A stretch of 36,995 nucleotides of DNA from an uncultured Anaerobiospirillum sp. (GCA_944392765.1 CALXXU010000021.1:1-36995), one strand, 5' to 3'. Counted from the stretch's first letter, positions 8,703-17,764 are shown. Notes: a model not told the origin generated them from the sequence alone. Numbers and translations: made by a program.

Positions 8703-10067
8703 ATGCTCGACTCTGGTTCACATCAAGCATTGCTCGATGTACTTAGCGGCACCTTTGCTTGCATTGGCCGCATTAATCTCGATTTAGACGAACTCCATGT
8801 CCTCCATCAGGCTGTCCACCCCGAGGAAATCGGACACACCTATTGCTATAGCAAGTACCTTCGCTACCACGCCGCTGAGTTAGGCCATATCAGCGAGCTG
8901 TACTTAGAGCACCTGATGCCCCAAGAGCTCAATAGTGTCTATCAGTCCGGGCGCGCCAATTTTGAGCTCACGATGCCTGATAGTGCGGTCAAATTCTTCT
9001 TCCATCACGAGCTCGACCCCCAGACCCAAAAGAGCTACGACTGGGCGTATATCTACATCGCGCTCAACGACAGCAGTGATAGCGACTTGCTGCGTACCAT
9101 CACTAACGAGTACCTGTTCAAGTCCTGCGATTACTTTGTCTACATCGATCCTTTTCGTGATAGCTACATAACCTTTGCCGCCTCCGATCAAGGCACGCCG
9201 CTGCCGCCTGCCTCAGGCGAAAGTTATAGCCGAGAGGTAGTGAAATACGCCTTGGCCTATGTACCTCCAGAGGATCAAGAAAAGGCGATCCGCGAGATGA
9301 CGATGCCACGCGTGATCGCTGAGCTCAATCGCAAAGGCAAACATGTCTTCTACAGCGGGGTCATCGAGCCCGAGCGTGGCTATACCCGCAAGCGGGTCGA
9401 GTATCGCTATTGCGATAGCAGCCACACCGCGATTCTACTCATTCGCACCGACGTCACCGATCAATGGAACGAAGAGCAAGCCCGCATCGCCAAGCTCCAG
9501 CACGCCTTAGAGTTAGCCTATACCGACCTTTTAACCAAGGTCTTAAATAAGCAAGGCTTTATTTCCAAGGCTGAGCATTACTTACATCAGCTCAAAGACT
9601 TAAATCACACTAAGGTTGACTCCAGCACGGCGTTGCTCTTTATTGACCTTGATAATTTCAAACCGGTCAATGACACCTATGGCCACCAAGTGGGTGACCA
9701 AGTACTGCAAGGAGTAGCTCGACTCTTACGTGAGCTCGCGCAGCCTGAAGACATAATTGGGCGCTATGGCGGCGATGAGTTTGTGCTCTTAATTAAGCAA
9801 GTACGTAATATCAAGACCCTGACCGAACTTACTAATAAGATTGTCAGCGCGATGGGCACGCTCGAGTATGAGGGTAAAGACGACGTGGTGGTCTCATGCT
9901 CCTTGGGCGCAGCGCTTGCCCCGCAAGATGGCACTGACCTCACTCAGTTAATTTACATCGCCGATCAACGTCTGTACGACGCGAAGCATCGGGGCAAGAA
10001 TACGGCGATCTTAGAGGACTTACCCGAGCAGGAGACCGCCAACGAGCCGTTTGGAGAGCGTCCCTGA
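8703..10067 (+). CDS. PAS-like sensor diguanylate cyclase (GGDEF), third paralog
   Basis: Third tandem member, with the same architecture: two PAS-like modules over residues 1-255, then a GGDEF domain with FIDLDNFKPVNDTYGH and intact GGDEF at 356-360. The I-site position reads QPED, so the Arg is again absent. No transmembrane segment is seen. Start ATG 8703 follows a GAGAGGAG ribosome site. The 230-bp spacer upstream suggests its own promoter; TTAACA (8629-8634) and TAAATC (8651-8656) are a weak candidate. It converges on thiH. Because the sensor regions have diverged more than the active sites, the two active copies may read different signals. Confidence 0.92.
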   Translation: MLDSGSHQALLDVLSGTFACIGRINLDLDELHVLHQAVHPEEIGHTYCYSKYLRYHAAELGHISELYLEHLMPQELNSVYQSGRANFELTMPDSAVKFFFHHELDPQTQKSYDWAYIYIALNDSSDSDLLRTITNEYLFKSCDYFVYIDPFRDSYITFAASDQGTPLPPASGESYSREVVKYALAYVPPEDQEKAIREMTMPRVIAELNRKGKHVFYSGVIEPERGYTRKRVEYRYCDSSHTAILLIRTDVTDQWNEEQARIAKLQHALELAYTDLLTKVLNKQGFISKAEHYLHQLKDLNHTKVDSSTALLFIDLDNFKPVNDTYGHQVGDQVLQGVARLLRELAQPEDIIGRYGGDEFVLLIKQVRNIKTLTELTNKIVSAMGTLEYEGKDDVVVSCSLGAALAPQDGTDLTQLIYIADQRLYDAKHRGKNTAILEDLPEQETANEPFGERP

Positions 10068-10281
10068 ACAGCCTTCAGCTTAAGGGCCCGCCCGCGCCTA
10101 ACCGCCCACTTTGCGCTTGCCTGACACCCGCGCCTGCTTGACGGCCGCGCCTGCCAACTGTGCTTAGCCGCCCGCGCCTGCCTGACGGCTTAGGCGGTCA
10201 CGCCCCGCTACTGCAAGGCATGCTCCAAAGAAGGGGCCTGCCGCAGAGGCGAGGCGTAGGCGCAGCGCCCTAGATAAGGGG
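10068..10281. repeat. Degenerate GC-rich repeats between convergent genes
   Basis: The 214-bp spacer between the third GGDEF gene and thiH is built largely from imperfect copies of words such as CGCGCCTGC and CCTGAC (10085-10200). GAGGCGAGG at 10246-10254 repeats the last codons of thiH (10286-10294) at an offset of 40 bp, twice 20. No clear terminator with a T-tract was found on either strand. Confidence 0.5.
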
Positions 10282-11403
10282 CTAGGAGGCGAGGTAAGTG
10301 GTCGAGGCGTCGTGGAATACTGGCTGGAGATTGGCCAGTTGCAGCGCATGCACCACTTGCTCGACTGTGCGGTCGTCGTTGATATGCCACTGCTCTAAAT
10401 GCTCGCCCTTGTGAGCATAGCCACCTGGCTCGGTCGAGCTTTGGGCCGACATCGCGGTGATGCCGTACGGGGCAATCATGTCGCGGAATTGCGCGCTCTC
10501 ACGGGTCGAGATGGTGAGGTCGAGCTCGTGGTCGAAGATACGCCAAGCGGCAATCAGCTGCACTAATTGGGCATCGCTGACCGGCAGATGCGGCTCATAG
10601 CCACCGGCGGCTGGACGCAAGCGTGGGAAGGACACCGACAGACGCGTTTTCCAATAATGCTCACGCATGTACATGACGTGCAGAGCTAAGGCACAGCAGT
10701 CGACGCGCCAGTCATAAAGACCTAATAAGGCGCCAATGCCAACCTTGTCGATCCCCGCCTGTCCTAAGCGCTCTGGAGTCTCCATGCGATAGCGCATGTC
10801 CATCTTCTTGCCCGCCAGGTGCACCGCTTTGTAGGTGGCCGGATGATAGGTCTCCTGATAAACCGAAACGGCGTCAAGACCTAAGGTCTTAAGCTCAGCG
10901 TAATCCTCGGTGTTAAGCGGCTGCACTTCCATCTGAAGGTAGGCAGCATATGGCTTCACAATCGGCAGCACCTGACGGAAGTAGTCCATACCGCCTCGGC
11001 GCTCGCTTTCGCCGGTCACCAGCAGGATGTTTTGGAAGCCTAACTTTTGGATGGCCTCACACTCTTCCTTGATCTCATCCAAGGTCAGCACGGTGCGCGC
11101 AAACTTATTCATGGCCGAGAAGCCACAGTAAGCGCACTTGTTGGTGCACAGATTGGTCAAATAGAGCGGCACGTACATATTGATAGTACGGCCAAAGCGC
11201 TTGCGCGTGAGCTGCATCGAGCGCATCACCATTTCTTTGAGGTAATTACGCTGCGCCGTAGGCGAGATCAAAGCGGCGAAATCTTCAATCCCTAGTGGGT
11301 CGTTCTTGCTTAAAGCACGCTCAACGTCAGCGTCAGTGCGCGTTTCCACCAAGTCCTTGAACTTATCTAAGTCCAGCTTGATGATCTCATCGTAAAAGCT
11401 CAT
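10282..11403 (-). CDS. thiH: 2-iminoacetate synthase (tyrosine lyase)
   Basis: Radical SAM enzyme that cleaves tyrosine to dehydroglycine (2-iminoacetate) and p-cresol, supplying the glycine part of the thiazole. The cluster motif CTNKCAYCGF gives Cys86, Cys90 and Cys93. At 373 residues it has normal length, with the usual C-terminal ThiH/BATS region. Start ATG 11403 is preceded by GGGAGGTGCT, and thiG ends 9 bp upstream, so the two are translated as one operon. Use of ThiH rather than the oxygen-dependent ThiO fits an anaerobic lifestyle. It is the last gene of the thiamin operon. Confidence 0.95.
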   Translation of the reverse strand: MSFYDEIIKLDLDKFKDLVETRTDADVERALSKNDPLGIEDFAALISPTAQRNYLKEMVMRSMQLTRKRFGRTINMYVPLYLTNLCTNKCAYCGFSAMNKFARTVLTLDEIKEECEAIQKLGFQNILLVTGESERRGGMDYFRQVLPIVKPYAAYLQMEVQPLNTEDYAELKTLGLDAVSVYQETYHPATYKAVHLAGKKMDMRYRMETPERLGQAGIDKVGIGALLGLYDWRVDCCALALHVMYMREHYWKTRLSVSFPRLRPAAGGYEPHLPVSDAQLVQLIAAWRIFDHELDLTISTRESAQFRDMIAPYGITAMSAQSSTEPGGYAHKGEHLEQWHINDDRTVEQVVHALQLANLQPVFHDASTTYLAS

Positions 11404-11412
11404 AGCACCTCC

Positions 11413-12195
11413 CTACTGACCTAACGAGGCTAAGAACTGCTCCATTGGGGAAGTAGCTTGCGCCGTCTCATAGCGCGTGGCCAGACCGGCCTCGTAGCCT
11501 AAACGGCCGGCGATGCAGGCGGCCTTAAAGGCCTCTGACATAATGGTAGGATTGCCCGCAGCGGCGATTGCGGTATTGACCATAACTGCAGCGGCACCTA
11601 ACTCTAAGCACTTAGCGGCCTCAGATGGGCTACCGATACCGGCATCGACGATGACCGGGCACGAGCACTCCTTGATGATGCGCTTTAAAAACGGCTCGGT
11701 CTCGAGGCCCTGGCCCGAGCCAATCGGGCTGCCCAGTGGCATTACCGCAGCCACGCCCAGCTCCTCTAAAGCCTTGCACAGGCACAGATCGGCTTGGCAA
11801 TAAGCAAAGACCTTAAAGCCTTGAGCAACCAGTTCCTTGCAGGCCTGATAAGTCTCGATGGTATCTGGTAACAGATACTTCTGGTCCGGGTGGACCTCGA
11901 CCTTAATCCAATCGGTACCTAAGGCCTCACGCGACAGATTGGCGGCAAAGACCGCTTCCTTGGCGTCACGAGCGCCCGAAGTATTAGGCATAAAGGTCAC
12001 GCCCAGCTCACGTAGTGGGGTCACGATATCGTCAGTTTGATGCATGGTATCAACGCGCTTCATTGCCATTGTCGCAATCTGCGCGCCCGAGGCCTTGATC
12101 GAATCCATTAAAGCCTGAGCCGAGGCATACTTGCCGGTACCGACGATCAGGCGCGAATCAAATTCCTGACCTGCTAAAACTAACTTATCCACCAT
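11413..12195 (-). CDS. thiG: Thiazole synthase
   Basis: TIM-barrel enzyme that condenses deoxyxylulose 5-phosphate, dehydroglycine and ThiS thiocarboxylate into thiazole phosphate. The Schiff-base lysine is Lys98 in DWIKVEVHPD. The phosphate-binding segments (DAGIGSP and AAAVMVNTA) are present. Length, 260 residues, is normal. The start codon overlaps the thiS stop (TAATG), which implies translational coupling. It acts as a complex with ThiH and receives sulfur from ThiS. Confidence 0.96.
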   Translation of the reverse strand: MVDKLVLAGQEFDSRLIVGTGKYASAQALMDSIKASGAQIATMAMKRVDTMHQTDDIVTPLRELGVTFMPNTSGARDAKEAVFAANLSREALGTDWIKVEVHPDQKYLLPDTIETYQACKELVAQGFKVFAYCQADLCLCKALEELGVAAVMPLGSPIGSGQGLETEPFLKRIIKECSCPVIVDAGIGSPSEAAKCLELGAAAVMVNTAIAAAGNPTIMSEAFKAACIAGRLGYEAGLATRYETAQATSPMEQFLASLGQ

Positions 12196-12395
12196 TAACC
12201 TCCTGCCACCAAGCTAAAGACATCAACTGCCATCCCGGCAGCCAAGATATAGTTTGGCCATTCACTGCGAGGCACAATTGCCCCATTAACGGCCACAGCA
12301 GCGCCATTAAGCGCCCCGTGATGTTCTTGTAATAATTGCGCGAGGCTGGTCCCAGGCGCTACCATGAGCGCCGTGCCATTGAGGGTAATCTCCAT
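12195..12395 (-). CDS. thiS: Sulfur carrier protein ThiS
   Basis: Ubiquitin-fold sulfur carrier of 66 residues ending in the required Gly-Gly (VAGG). ThiF adenylates this C-terminus, which is then converted to a thiocarboxylate and delivers sulfur to ThiG. The start has a GGAGGAAAGAGG ribosome region upstream. Its stop overlaps the thiG start by one base. Confidence 0.95.
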   Translation of the reverse strand: MEITLNGTALMVAPGTSLAQLLQEHHGALNGAAVAVNGAIVPRSEWPNYILAAGMAVDVFSLVAGG

Positions 12396-12444
12396 CCTCT
12401 TTCTCCTCCAAACCTGGTCTTATGATTAGGGCAATGGGCTGCTC

Positions 12445-13572
12445 TTATGCTCCAGACAACGAGCCACTCTTATGATCAGGACAGCTCGGATCGGGGCTTA
12501 AGCGCAGCTTGGTCAGCCGAAAATCAGCAAGATTTAAGGACAGCAGCGTGCCCACTAATTCCTTCTGGCCTAAGAGCCACTCCAGCACCACATGTGCCGC
12601 TAAAGAAGAGGCACAAGCCGCGATCGGCCCCGTGATTCCCACTTTTGTGTCCACTGCAATGCCACCAGTCAAACAGCGATAGCAGCCATAGGACGAAACA
12701 AAGTCCGGGTCAGCGTAATCAAAGAGTGCTATCAGCGCCTGATAGCCTGATACCGCTGCGCTCAGCAAAGGCACGCCCTGCTCTAAACACAGCCGCGACA
12801 CCGTAAGGCGACTTAGGGCGTTATCACTAGCATCAATCACCAGATCTAAGCCTTGAGCCCACGAAGCAAAGTTATCTGGACCAATCATGCCCACTAAGGG
12901 CTTAACCTGCACAATAGGGTCGACGTGGCGCGCAAGTTCATTGGCGGCACAAGTTGCTTTAGGCTGCCCCACATCGGCATTAACAAATAACAGCTGGCGA
13001 TGCAGATTATGGAGCGCCACCTCATCACCATCGGCTAAACGCAGCTCCCCTACGCCCGCTGTGCCCAAGAGCAAGGCGCACAGCCCGCCCATACCACCCA
13101 CGCCAATCAGGCCCACCTTACAAGCGGCCAGCTTTTTTTGCTGTCCCTGATAGCGCGGCAACATGTCCGGGCGCACATAGCGCTCTAATTCGATCTCGTT
13201 TTTACCTGTGGCCGCCTGAGGATTGTAGCGTTTGCGCCCAGACTTATGGTAACCCACGGTCTCAGGCTGCAGTGGAGTCTTGAGATAGACGTACTGATGC
13301 GACTCTTTGCGCAGCACGGTGACCGCACGCAGCTGCGGGTACTGCTGCAAGAACTCTTCTCTGAAAACGATGGGGCCAAACTCCTTATTGTCAGCCACCA
13401 CGCCTACGTTCTTGCTCGAGATGACACGGGGACGCTTCAACTCCTTATCCCACTTGACGGGGGTGACCGCGATCATGACGCGCACGCTCCCATCAGCCTG
13501 CTTTACGCGCTTAGCGGTCAGGCTCGGGATATTTAGCTTTTCCGTGCTAAATTCCTCAAAATCCACGGCCAT
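12445..13572 (-). CDS. thiF: ThiS adenylyltransferase ThiF with unusual N-terminal extension
   Basis: E1-like enzyme that adenylates the ThiS C-terminus. The ThiF homology starts near residue 128 (ERYVRPDMLPRYQGQQ) and includes the nucleotide loop GVGGMGG (157-163) and DGDEVALHNLHRQ (181-193). The zinc site has Cys297/Cys300, but the second pair reads CPDH (Cys364, His367) instead of CxxC. At 375 residues it is about 125 longer than usual. The first 125 residues (for example TPVKWDKELKRPR and SSKNVGVV) are not ThiF-like. By eye they resemble the N-terminus of IS4/IS1634-family transposases, which is an inference from memory. There is no good start codon at the beginning of the ThiF homology, so the fused start (ATG 13572, weak GATGGGA site) may be used. 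It lies 49 bp from thiS. Confidence 0.85.
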   Translation of the reverse strand: MAVDFEEFSTEKLNIPSLTAKRVKQADGSVRVMIAVTPVKWDKELKRPRVISSKNVGVVADNKEFGPIVFREEFLQQYPQLRAVTVLRKESHQYVYLKTPLQPETVGYHKSGRKRYNPQAATGKNEIELERYVRPDMLPRYQGQQKKLAACKVGLIGVGGMGGLCALLLGTAGVGELRLADGDEVALHNLHRQLLFVNADVGQPKATCAANELARHVDPIVQVKPLVGMIGPDNFASWAQGLDLVIDASDNALSRLTVSRLCLEQGVPLLSAAVSGYQALIALFDYADPDFVSSYGCYRCLTGGIAVDTKVGITGPIAACASSLAAHVVLEWLLGQKELVGTLLSLNLADFRLTKLRLSPDPSCPDHKSGSLSGA

Positions 13573-13621
13573 AAGAATCCCATCTTTAAGTAGAGCGATT
13601 GTTGTTAGGAGAGCTAGATCT

Positions 13622-13679
13622 GGTGCGGCCCAGGATAAGCAACCATCCTAGGTGCGCCCCAAGGTAAGCATCCTTGGTA
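13622..13679. repeat. Imperfect tandem repeat of about 29 bp upstream of thiF
   Basis: GGTGCGGCCCAGGATAAGCA (from 13622) is echoed by GGTGCGCCCCAAGGTAAGCA (from 13651), each followed by a similar tail. It lies in the 263-bp gap between thiDE and thiF, just outside the foreign-looking ThiF N-terminus. Confidence 0.6.
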
Positions 13680-13708
13680 CCGCTTCCGGCTCCAACGCCC
13701 TCACTAGC

Positions 13709-13750
13709 ACCGTGAGCCCTAGGTTCTGTGCTCAGCCTAGGGCTCACGGT
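13709..13750. repeat. Perfect 15-bp inverted repeat in the thiDE-thiF gap
   Basis: ACCGTGAGCCCTAGG (13709-13723) and CCTAGGGCTCACGGT (13736-13750) are exact inverted copies around a 12-nt loop. There is no T-tract on either side, so it is not a standard terminator. It could be an operon-internal mRNA processing or stability hairpin, or a remnant of a mobile element. Confidence 0.9.
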
Positions 13751-13835
13751 CCTCAGGTCCAGTGCACTGCCAAATTCTCGGGGCTGCTCCTGGACCCAAG
13801 GATGGGGTTTAAACCCCAACTTTTTCTTTTAGTAA

Positions 13836-15446
13836 TTACTTACCGCAGCAAGCACAGACCTTGGTTAAATCCTGCTCGTCTTGGCGCTGGTGCCAAGCCT
13901 TTGGCTCAGCTCCATAGAGCTCGGATGGACCGGTGCGGCAGATAGCAATCCACTTCTGAGTCTCAGTGAATGGATTGTCGGCCTGAGTGATCGCCGTAAC
14001 TACCGCTAAGGAATCTATGCCTTGGGCTAAGAGCTCCTCAGCGTGATTGAGCTTAATGCCACCAATGGCGACCGTAGGAACCACACCCTTTAACATGCGC
14101 GCTTGCAGGCCCATACGGGCAGCGCCTTGCGGCTTGCTCGCCATATTCTTGGTCTTGGTTGGATAGACGTGACCTAAGGCGATGTACGAAGGATGTAAGG
14201 TTAAGACCTTGCACAGCTCATAGACGCCATGAGTCGAGACGCCTAAACGCAGGCCTTGCTCGCGGATAAACTCAAGATCGGCGTTTTGTAAATCCTCTTG
14301 GCCTAAGTGCACGCCATAAGCGCCGTACTTGGCCGCAAGCTTATAGTGGTCGTCAATAAAGACACGGGCACGGTAGCTGTGGCCTAAGAAGCAAGCACGC
14401 TTAATCTCGGCGACTAAATGCTCATTGCTCTCGTCGTCGACCACTGGGGTCTTAATGCGCAGCTGCACCGTCTTAACGCCTAACGCCAGTAAGCGCTCAA
14501 CCCAAGCGGCACTGTCGACAACTGGGTACAGACCTAAATTGAATGGGCAAGGAGCAAATGGCAGGCTGGCGCTTGGGAAGTGCTCTTCTGAGATCGTTGG
14601 CATGTACTTTAAGTTGTACTGCATGCCGTGGTGCGCCAGCGGTGGACGCTCGTGTCCTAACTCGACTTCTGGCTCAAAGATACCCTGAGCGACATAAGCC
14701 TTGGCCAGTACCGCCGCGTCGTGTAAATCAAAGCCACTGGCGATTAAAGCCGCTAAGGCCGAAGATAAGGCGCAGCCGCCGCCATGGGCACCTTGGCCGT
14801 CCTTGCGCTCATGGTGCAGGGCAAAGCTATGGCTTTGGCTCTTAAAGAAATCAACCGCATCTAAGGTGCCGATATTGTGGCCGCCCTTGAGCATGATCGC
14901 CTTAGCGCCCAAGGCCAAGAAGTAATCGCACAGCTTGTAGATGCCGCCCTTAGCAAAGAGCTCGCTTTCATCCCAGCCTGCCAGCTCCAAAGCCTCAGGT
15001 AAATTAGGGGTGAAGATCGTGGTAACCGCTAAAATCTGCTTTAAGTTGGCCTTAATGTCGGCACTATCGAGCCTACCTGCGGTCGCGGTGAGGACTGGAT
15101 CCCAGACCACTGGGACGCCCTTTAATGGGCCCTTTAAGAGTTTGAGCACGCACTCTAAGATCGTCTGCGAGGTAATAAGACCGATCTTGACGGCGCTAAT
15201 CTTTTGCTTCCAGTCGGTGCAAGCTAAGCTCAAGCTCTGCGCAAACACCTCAGGATCAGTGTTCTGAATCTTGGTGACTCGATCTAAGCTCTGGCAGGTC
15301 AGGGCCGTTACGATCGGCAAACCCCAGGCGCCATGATCATGCACGGTAATGATGTCGGCGGTCACACCGGCACCACCACCAGAATCAAGCCCCGCAATCA
15401 CCAATACTAACGGCCGCTCATCAGCTTGTTTTGCAATTTGACTCAT
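13836..15446 (-). CDS. thiDE: Fused HMP-P kinase / thiamin phosphate synthase (ThiD-ThiE)
   Basis: One 536-residue protein with two thiamin enzymes. The N-terminal ThiD part (about 12-265) phosphorylates HMP and HMP-P; it has AGLDSGGGAGVTAD near 18-31 and the catalytic-loop Cys225 in HGGGCALSSA. The C-terminal ThiE part (about 303-515) joins HMP-PP to thiazole phosphate, with GLYPVVDS, VQLRIK, YGVHLGQEDL and AIGGI. The protein ends in CACCGK, a short Cys-rich tail of unknown meaning. I chose the ATG at 15446 (MSQIAK), which has GAGGTG upstream, over the ATG at 15461. It lies 280 bp downstream of thiC with repeats in between, and both halves keep their active residues. Confidence 0.94.
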   Translation of the reverse strand: MSQIAKQADERPLVLVIAGLDSGGGAGVTADIITVHDHGAWGLPIVTALTCQSLDRVTKIQNTDPEVFAQSLSLACTDWKQKISAVKIGLITSQTILECVLKLLKGPLKGVPVVWDPVLTATAGRLDSADIKANLKQILAVTTIFTPNLPEALELAGWDESELFAKGGIYKLCDYFLALGAKAIMLKGGHNIGTLDAVDFFKSQSHSFALHHERKDGQGAHGGGCALSSALAALIASGFDLHDAAVLAKAYVAQGIFEPEVELGHERPPLAHHGMQYNLKYMPTISEEHFPSASLPFAPCPFNLGLYPVVDSAAWVERLLALGVKTVQLRIKTPVVDDESNEHLVAEIKRACFLGHSYRARVFIDDHYKLAAKYGAYGVHLGQEDLQNADLEFIREQGLRLGVSTHGVYELCKVLTLHPSYIALGHVYPTKTKNMASKPQGAARMGLQARMLKGVVPTVAIGGIKLNHAEELLAQGIDSLAVVTAITQADNPFTETQKWIAICRTGPSELYGAEPKAWHQRQDEQDLTKVCACCGK

Positions 15447-15640
15447 CGCAACACCTCTCATCTGTGGTCCTAAGTCGCTCCCACAGAAAATTAAACAAAA
15501 TAGCCAACTCTAGATATTATCGGGCGCCTTTCATCAGCACAAGGGGACACAGCTCACAACTTATACGCAAGTGTCAAAACCGATTGGCGCTGTGGCCCTC
15601 AGTGCGGCTTTTGACCCCATGGTGCGCCCCTGATTTGGGG

Positions 15641-15720
15641 GCTGCACCACGAGGTTGGTGCTTGCACCACAAGGTCGGTACTTGCACCACAAGGTCGGTA
15701 CTTGCACCACGAAGGGCTCA
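15641..15720. repeat. 20-bp tandem repeat after thiC, four copies
   Basis: Units start at 15641, 15661, 15681 and 15701 with the core (C/G)(T/C)TGCACCACAAGGTCGGTA. The middle two are identical and the outer two degenerate. The array ends 7 bp from the thiC stop codon, inside the thiC-thiDE intergenic region of the transcript. There are no spacers, so it is not CRISPR. Confidence 0.93.
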
Positions 15721-15726
15721 GTTGCG

Positions 15727-17526
15727 CTATTTTGCGTACTTCGCCTGTAAGCGTCGATTTAAGCGAATTGGGCAGAAACGTGGGCCACACATCGAGCAAT
15801 AAGCGGCGCTGTGATTGCAGTTTTCTTCATCCATTTGGGCCCGCCACACCTCATAGGCATGGGCCTCATCAAAGCTTAAAACGAATTGATCAAGCCAGCG
15901 GAAGGTGGCACGAGCCCGGCTCATCGCATGATCGATATTGATCGCTTGTGGTACGTGCTTGGCCAAGTCCGCAGCGTGCGCCGCGAGCTTGTAGCAAATC
16001 AGGCCTTGCTTGACGTCCTCAGGGGTTGGCAGCGCCAAGTGCTCAGATGGGGTGACGTAGCACAGCATCGAGGTGCCATAGGCTGCGATATTAGTACCGC
16101 CGATGGCCGAGGTGATGTGATCAAAACCGGCGCCGACATCGCTGACCAATGGGCCTAAGGTGTAGAACGGAGCCTCGTGGCAATACTCGTCCTCTAAGCG
16201 CTGGTTTTCTTCAACGCGATCAAGCGGTACGTGGCCAGGGCCCTCAATAAAGCATTGCACGCCATGCTCCTTGCAACGGGCGGCGAGCATACCGATATTC
16301 TTGAGCTCACCGTATTGCGCGGCATCGCAGGCATCATAGACCGCACCAGGACGTAAGCCATCACCTAAGGACAAGGCGACATCGTACTTGCGGCAAATTG
16401 CCATGAGCTCATCAAAGTGAGCATAAGCCAAGTTCTCACTGTCATTGAGCATCATATTGGAGGCCATAATGGCGCCACCACGCGAAACCACGCCCATTAA
16501 GCGGGCAGCGGCCGCAGGCAATAAGTCCTTCGTGAAACCGGCGTGAATGGTGAAATAGTCCACGCCCTGCTGAGCTTGGTCAATGATGACCTGGCGGAAT
16601 ACTTCCCAGGTCAGAGCCGAGGCGTCGCCGTGGACGCGATCTAAGGCCTCATAGACCGGTACGGTGCCAATCGGCACGGCCGAAGCGCGGATAATAGCAG
16701 AGCGCAGCCCGGCTAAATCATCAAGACCGGTCGAGAGATCCATCACGGTATCCGCGCCAAAGCGTAAGGCCAGCTTGAGCTTGCCAATTTCCTCGGAGAA
16801 ATCAGAGGACACGGCCGAAGCGCCGATATTGGCATTGACCTTAGTAAGGAAGCGCTTGCCGATAATCATCGGCTCACTCTCCGGGTGGTGGTGGTTAGCC
16901 GGAATCACCGCGCGGCCAGCGGCAATCTCAGCGCGCACCAGCTCTGGAGTGACCGCCATCTTGGCGGCATTAAGAGTAATGACCCCAGCTTCCCGATCAT
17001 AAGTGCACAGGCCCTGCTCGACGCTATCTTGGAACTTGCCGCCCATATGGCTATCGTGTGCGGCGGCGGCCACCGAGTCAGACGCTGAAGCAAAGAACTC
17101 TAAATTCGCCGCAGACTCACGCAGCGCGACATATTCCATCTCAGGGGTAATGATGCCTTCTTGGGCGTACTCAAGCTGGGTCTTAGGCTCAGCGCCACGG
17201 GCCTCGATAAAGCCTGCGCGCAGTGCTGGTTGCACGGCCTCACCGACCACACTAGCCGCCCCCTGCTGAACGGGGCTTTGAGCCGCCTGGGCTAAGGCAT
17301 CCTTAGTATCGACGCAATAGCGCAGGATAGCATCACCGTTGGTGAGCTCGGTTAAGACATAGGGAATAGCAAGGTCGTGCTTAGCACCTGACATCTTGAC
17401 CGTCACGAGGCGGGTCTTAGGACGTACGGTAGCGCGGGAGGCAGACGGCTGTGCCGACGACAGAGGGGCGCCCACAGAAACTTGAGTTCCCTCAGGGGCA
17501 CAGATGAGCTTGGAGGTGGTAAACAT
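15727..17526 (-). CDS. thiC: Phosphomethylpyrimidine synthase
   Basis: Radical SAM enzyme that rearranges aminoimidazole ribotide to HMP-P, the first step of the pyrimidine branch. The C-terminal cluster motif is CSMCGPRFC. The barrel core is recognisable from [14 protein letters not shown] onward (MSTG-like [17 protein letters not shown]). It is about 599 residues, and the N-terminal ThiC-associated region is shorter and more Ala-rich than in E. coli. ATG 17526 is preferred to the TTG at 17532, because GAGG sits 7 nt upstream of the ATG. It is the first gene of the thiamin operon, controlled by the TPP riboswitch in its leader. Confidence 0.96.
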   Translation of the reverse strand: MFTTSKLICAPEGTQVSVGAPLSSAQPSASRATVRPKTRLVTVKMSGAKHDLAIPYVLTELTNGDAILRYCVDTKDALAQAAQSPVQQGAASVVGEAVQPALRAGFIEARGAEPKTQLEYAQEGIITPEMEYVALRESAANLEFFASASDSVAAAAHDSHMGGKFQDSVEQGLCTYDREAGVITLNAAKMAVTPELVRAEIAAGRAVIPANHHHPESEPMIIGKRFLTKVNANIGASAVSSDFSEEIGKLKLALRFGADTVMDLSTGLDDLAGLRSAIIRASAVPIGTVPVYEALDRVHGDASALTWEVFRQVIIDQAQQGVDYFTIHAGFTKDLLPAAAARLMGVVSRGGAIMASNMMLNDSENLAYAHFDELMAICRKYDVALSLGDGLRPGAVYDACDAAQYGELKNIGMLAARCKEHGVQCFIEGPGHVPLDRVEENQRLEDEYCHEAPFYTLGPLVSDVGAGFDHITSAIGGTNIAAYGTSMLCYVTPSEHLALPTPEDVKQGLICYKLAAHAADLAKHVPQAINIDHAMSRARATFRWLDQFVLSFDEAHAYEVWRAQMDEENCNHSAAYCSMCGPRFCPIRLNRRLQAKYAK

Positions 17527-17645
17527 CGACAATCCTCACACCAGACGTGATTTACGCATTGGGTTCGAGCTTGTCGCATTACCTTAAGGAGGGATGGTGC
17601 TCACGCACCGCACACCTTCCAAAATGGAGAGAAGGTGGATGAAAG

Positions 17646-17730
17646 CCTGTTTCCTACGCAGAGATTATTCTTTTCAGGTACGACGGATTTTGCTTTAGCA
17701 ATCTCAGCCTTACGGCACTCCGACAAGCCT
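17646..17730 (-). ncRNA. TPP riboswitch (THI element) upstream of thiC
   Basis: Read on the minus strand, the leader contains the conserved THI-box segments in order: GTCGGAGTGCC, GGCTGAGAT, GTACCTGA, AATAATCTCTGCGTAGGAA and a closing CAGG. This matches the TPP aptamer, including its CUGAGA and CGUAGGAA cores. Downstream hairpins (CACCTTC/GAAGGTG, and GGTGC/GCACC next to CCCTCC) lie between the aptamer and the thiC start. They have no T-tract, so control is more likely translational. TPP binding is expected to shut off thiC and perhaps the whole operon. Confidence 0.93.
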
Positions 17731-17734
17731 TGGC

Positions 17735-17764
17735 ATTATAGGCCCACCACGGGACAAATGCCAA
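17735..17764 (-). promoter_or_regulatory. Sigma-70 promoter of the thi operon
   Basis: On the minus strand TTGGCA (17759-17764), an 18-bp spacer and TATAAT (17735-17740) form a near-consensus promoter. Transcription would begin about 17728, right at the 5' edge of the TPP aptamer, which supports both calls. Confidence 0.8.

Noticed and set aside
13803-13830. Palindrome TGGGGTTTAAACCCCA followed by a T-run
   Set aside because: It looks like an intrinsic terminator on the plus strand, but thiDE and its neighbours run on the minus strand and no plus-strand gene ends here.
15641-15720. Possible CRISPR-like array
   Set aside because: The 20-bp units abut directly without spacers; it is a simple tandem repeat.
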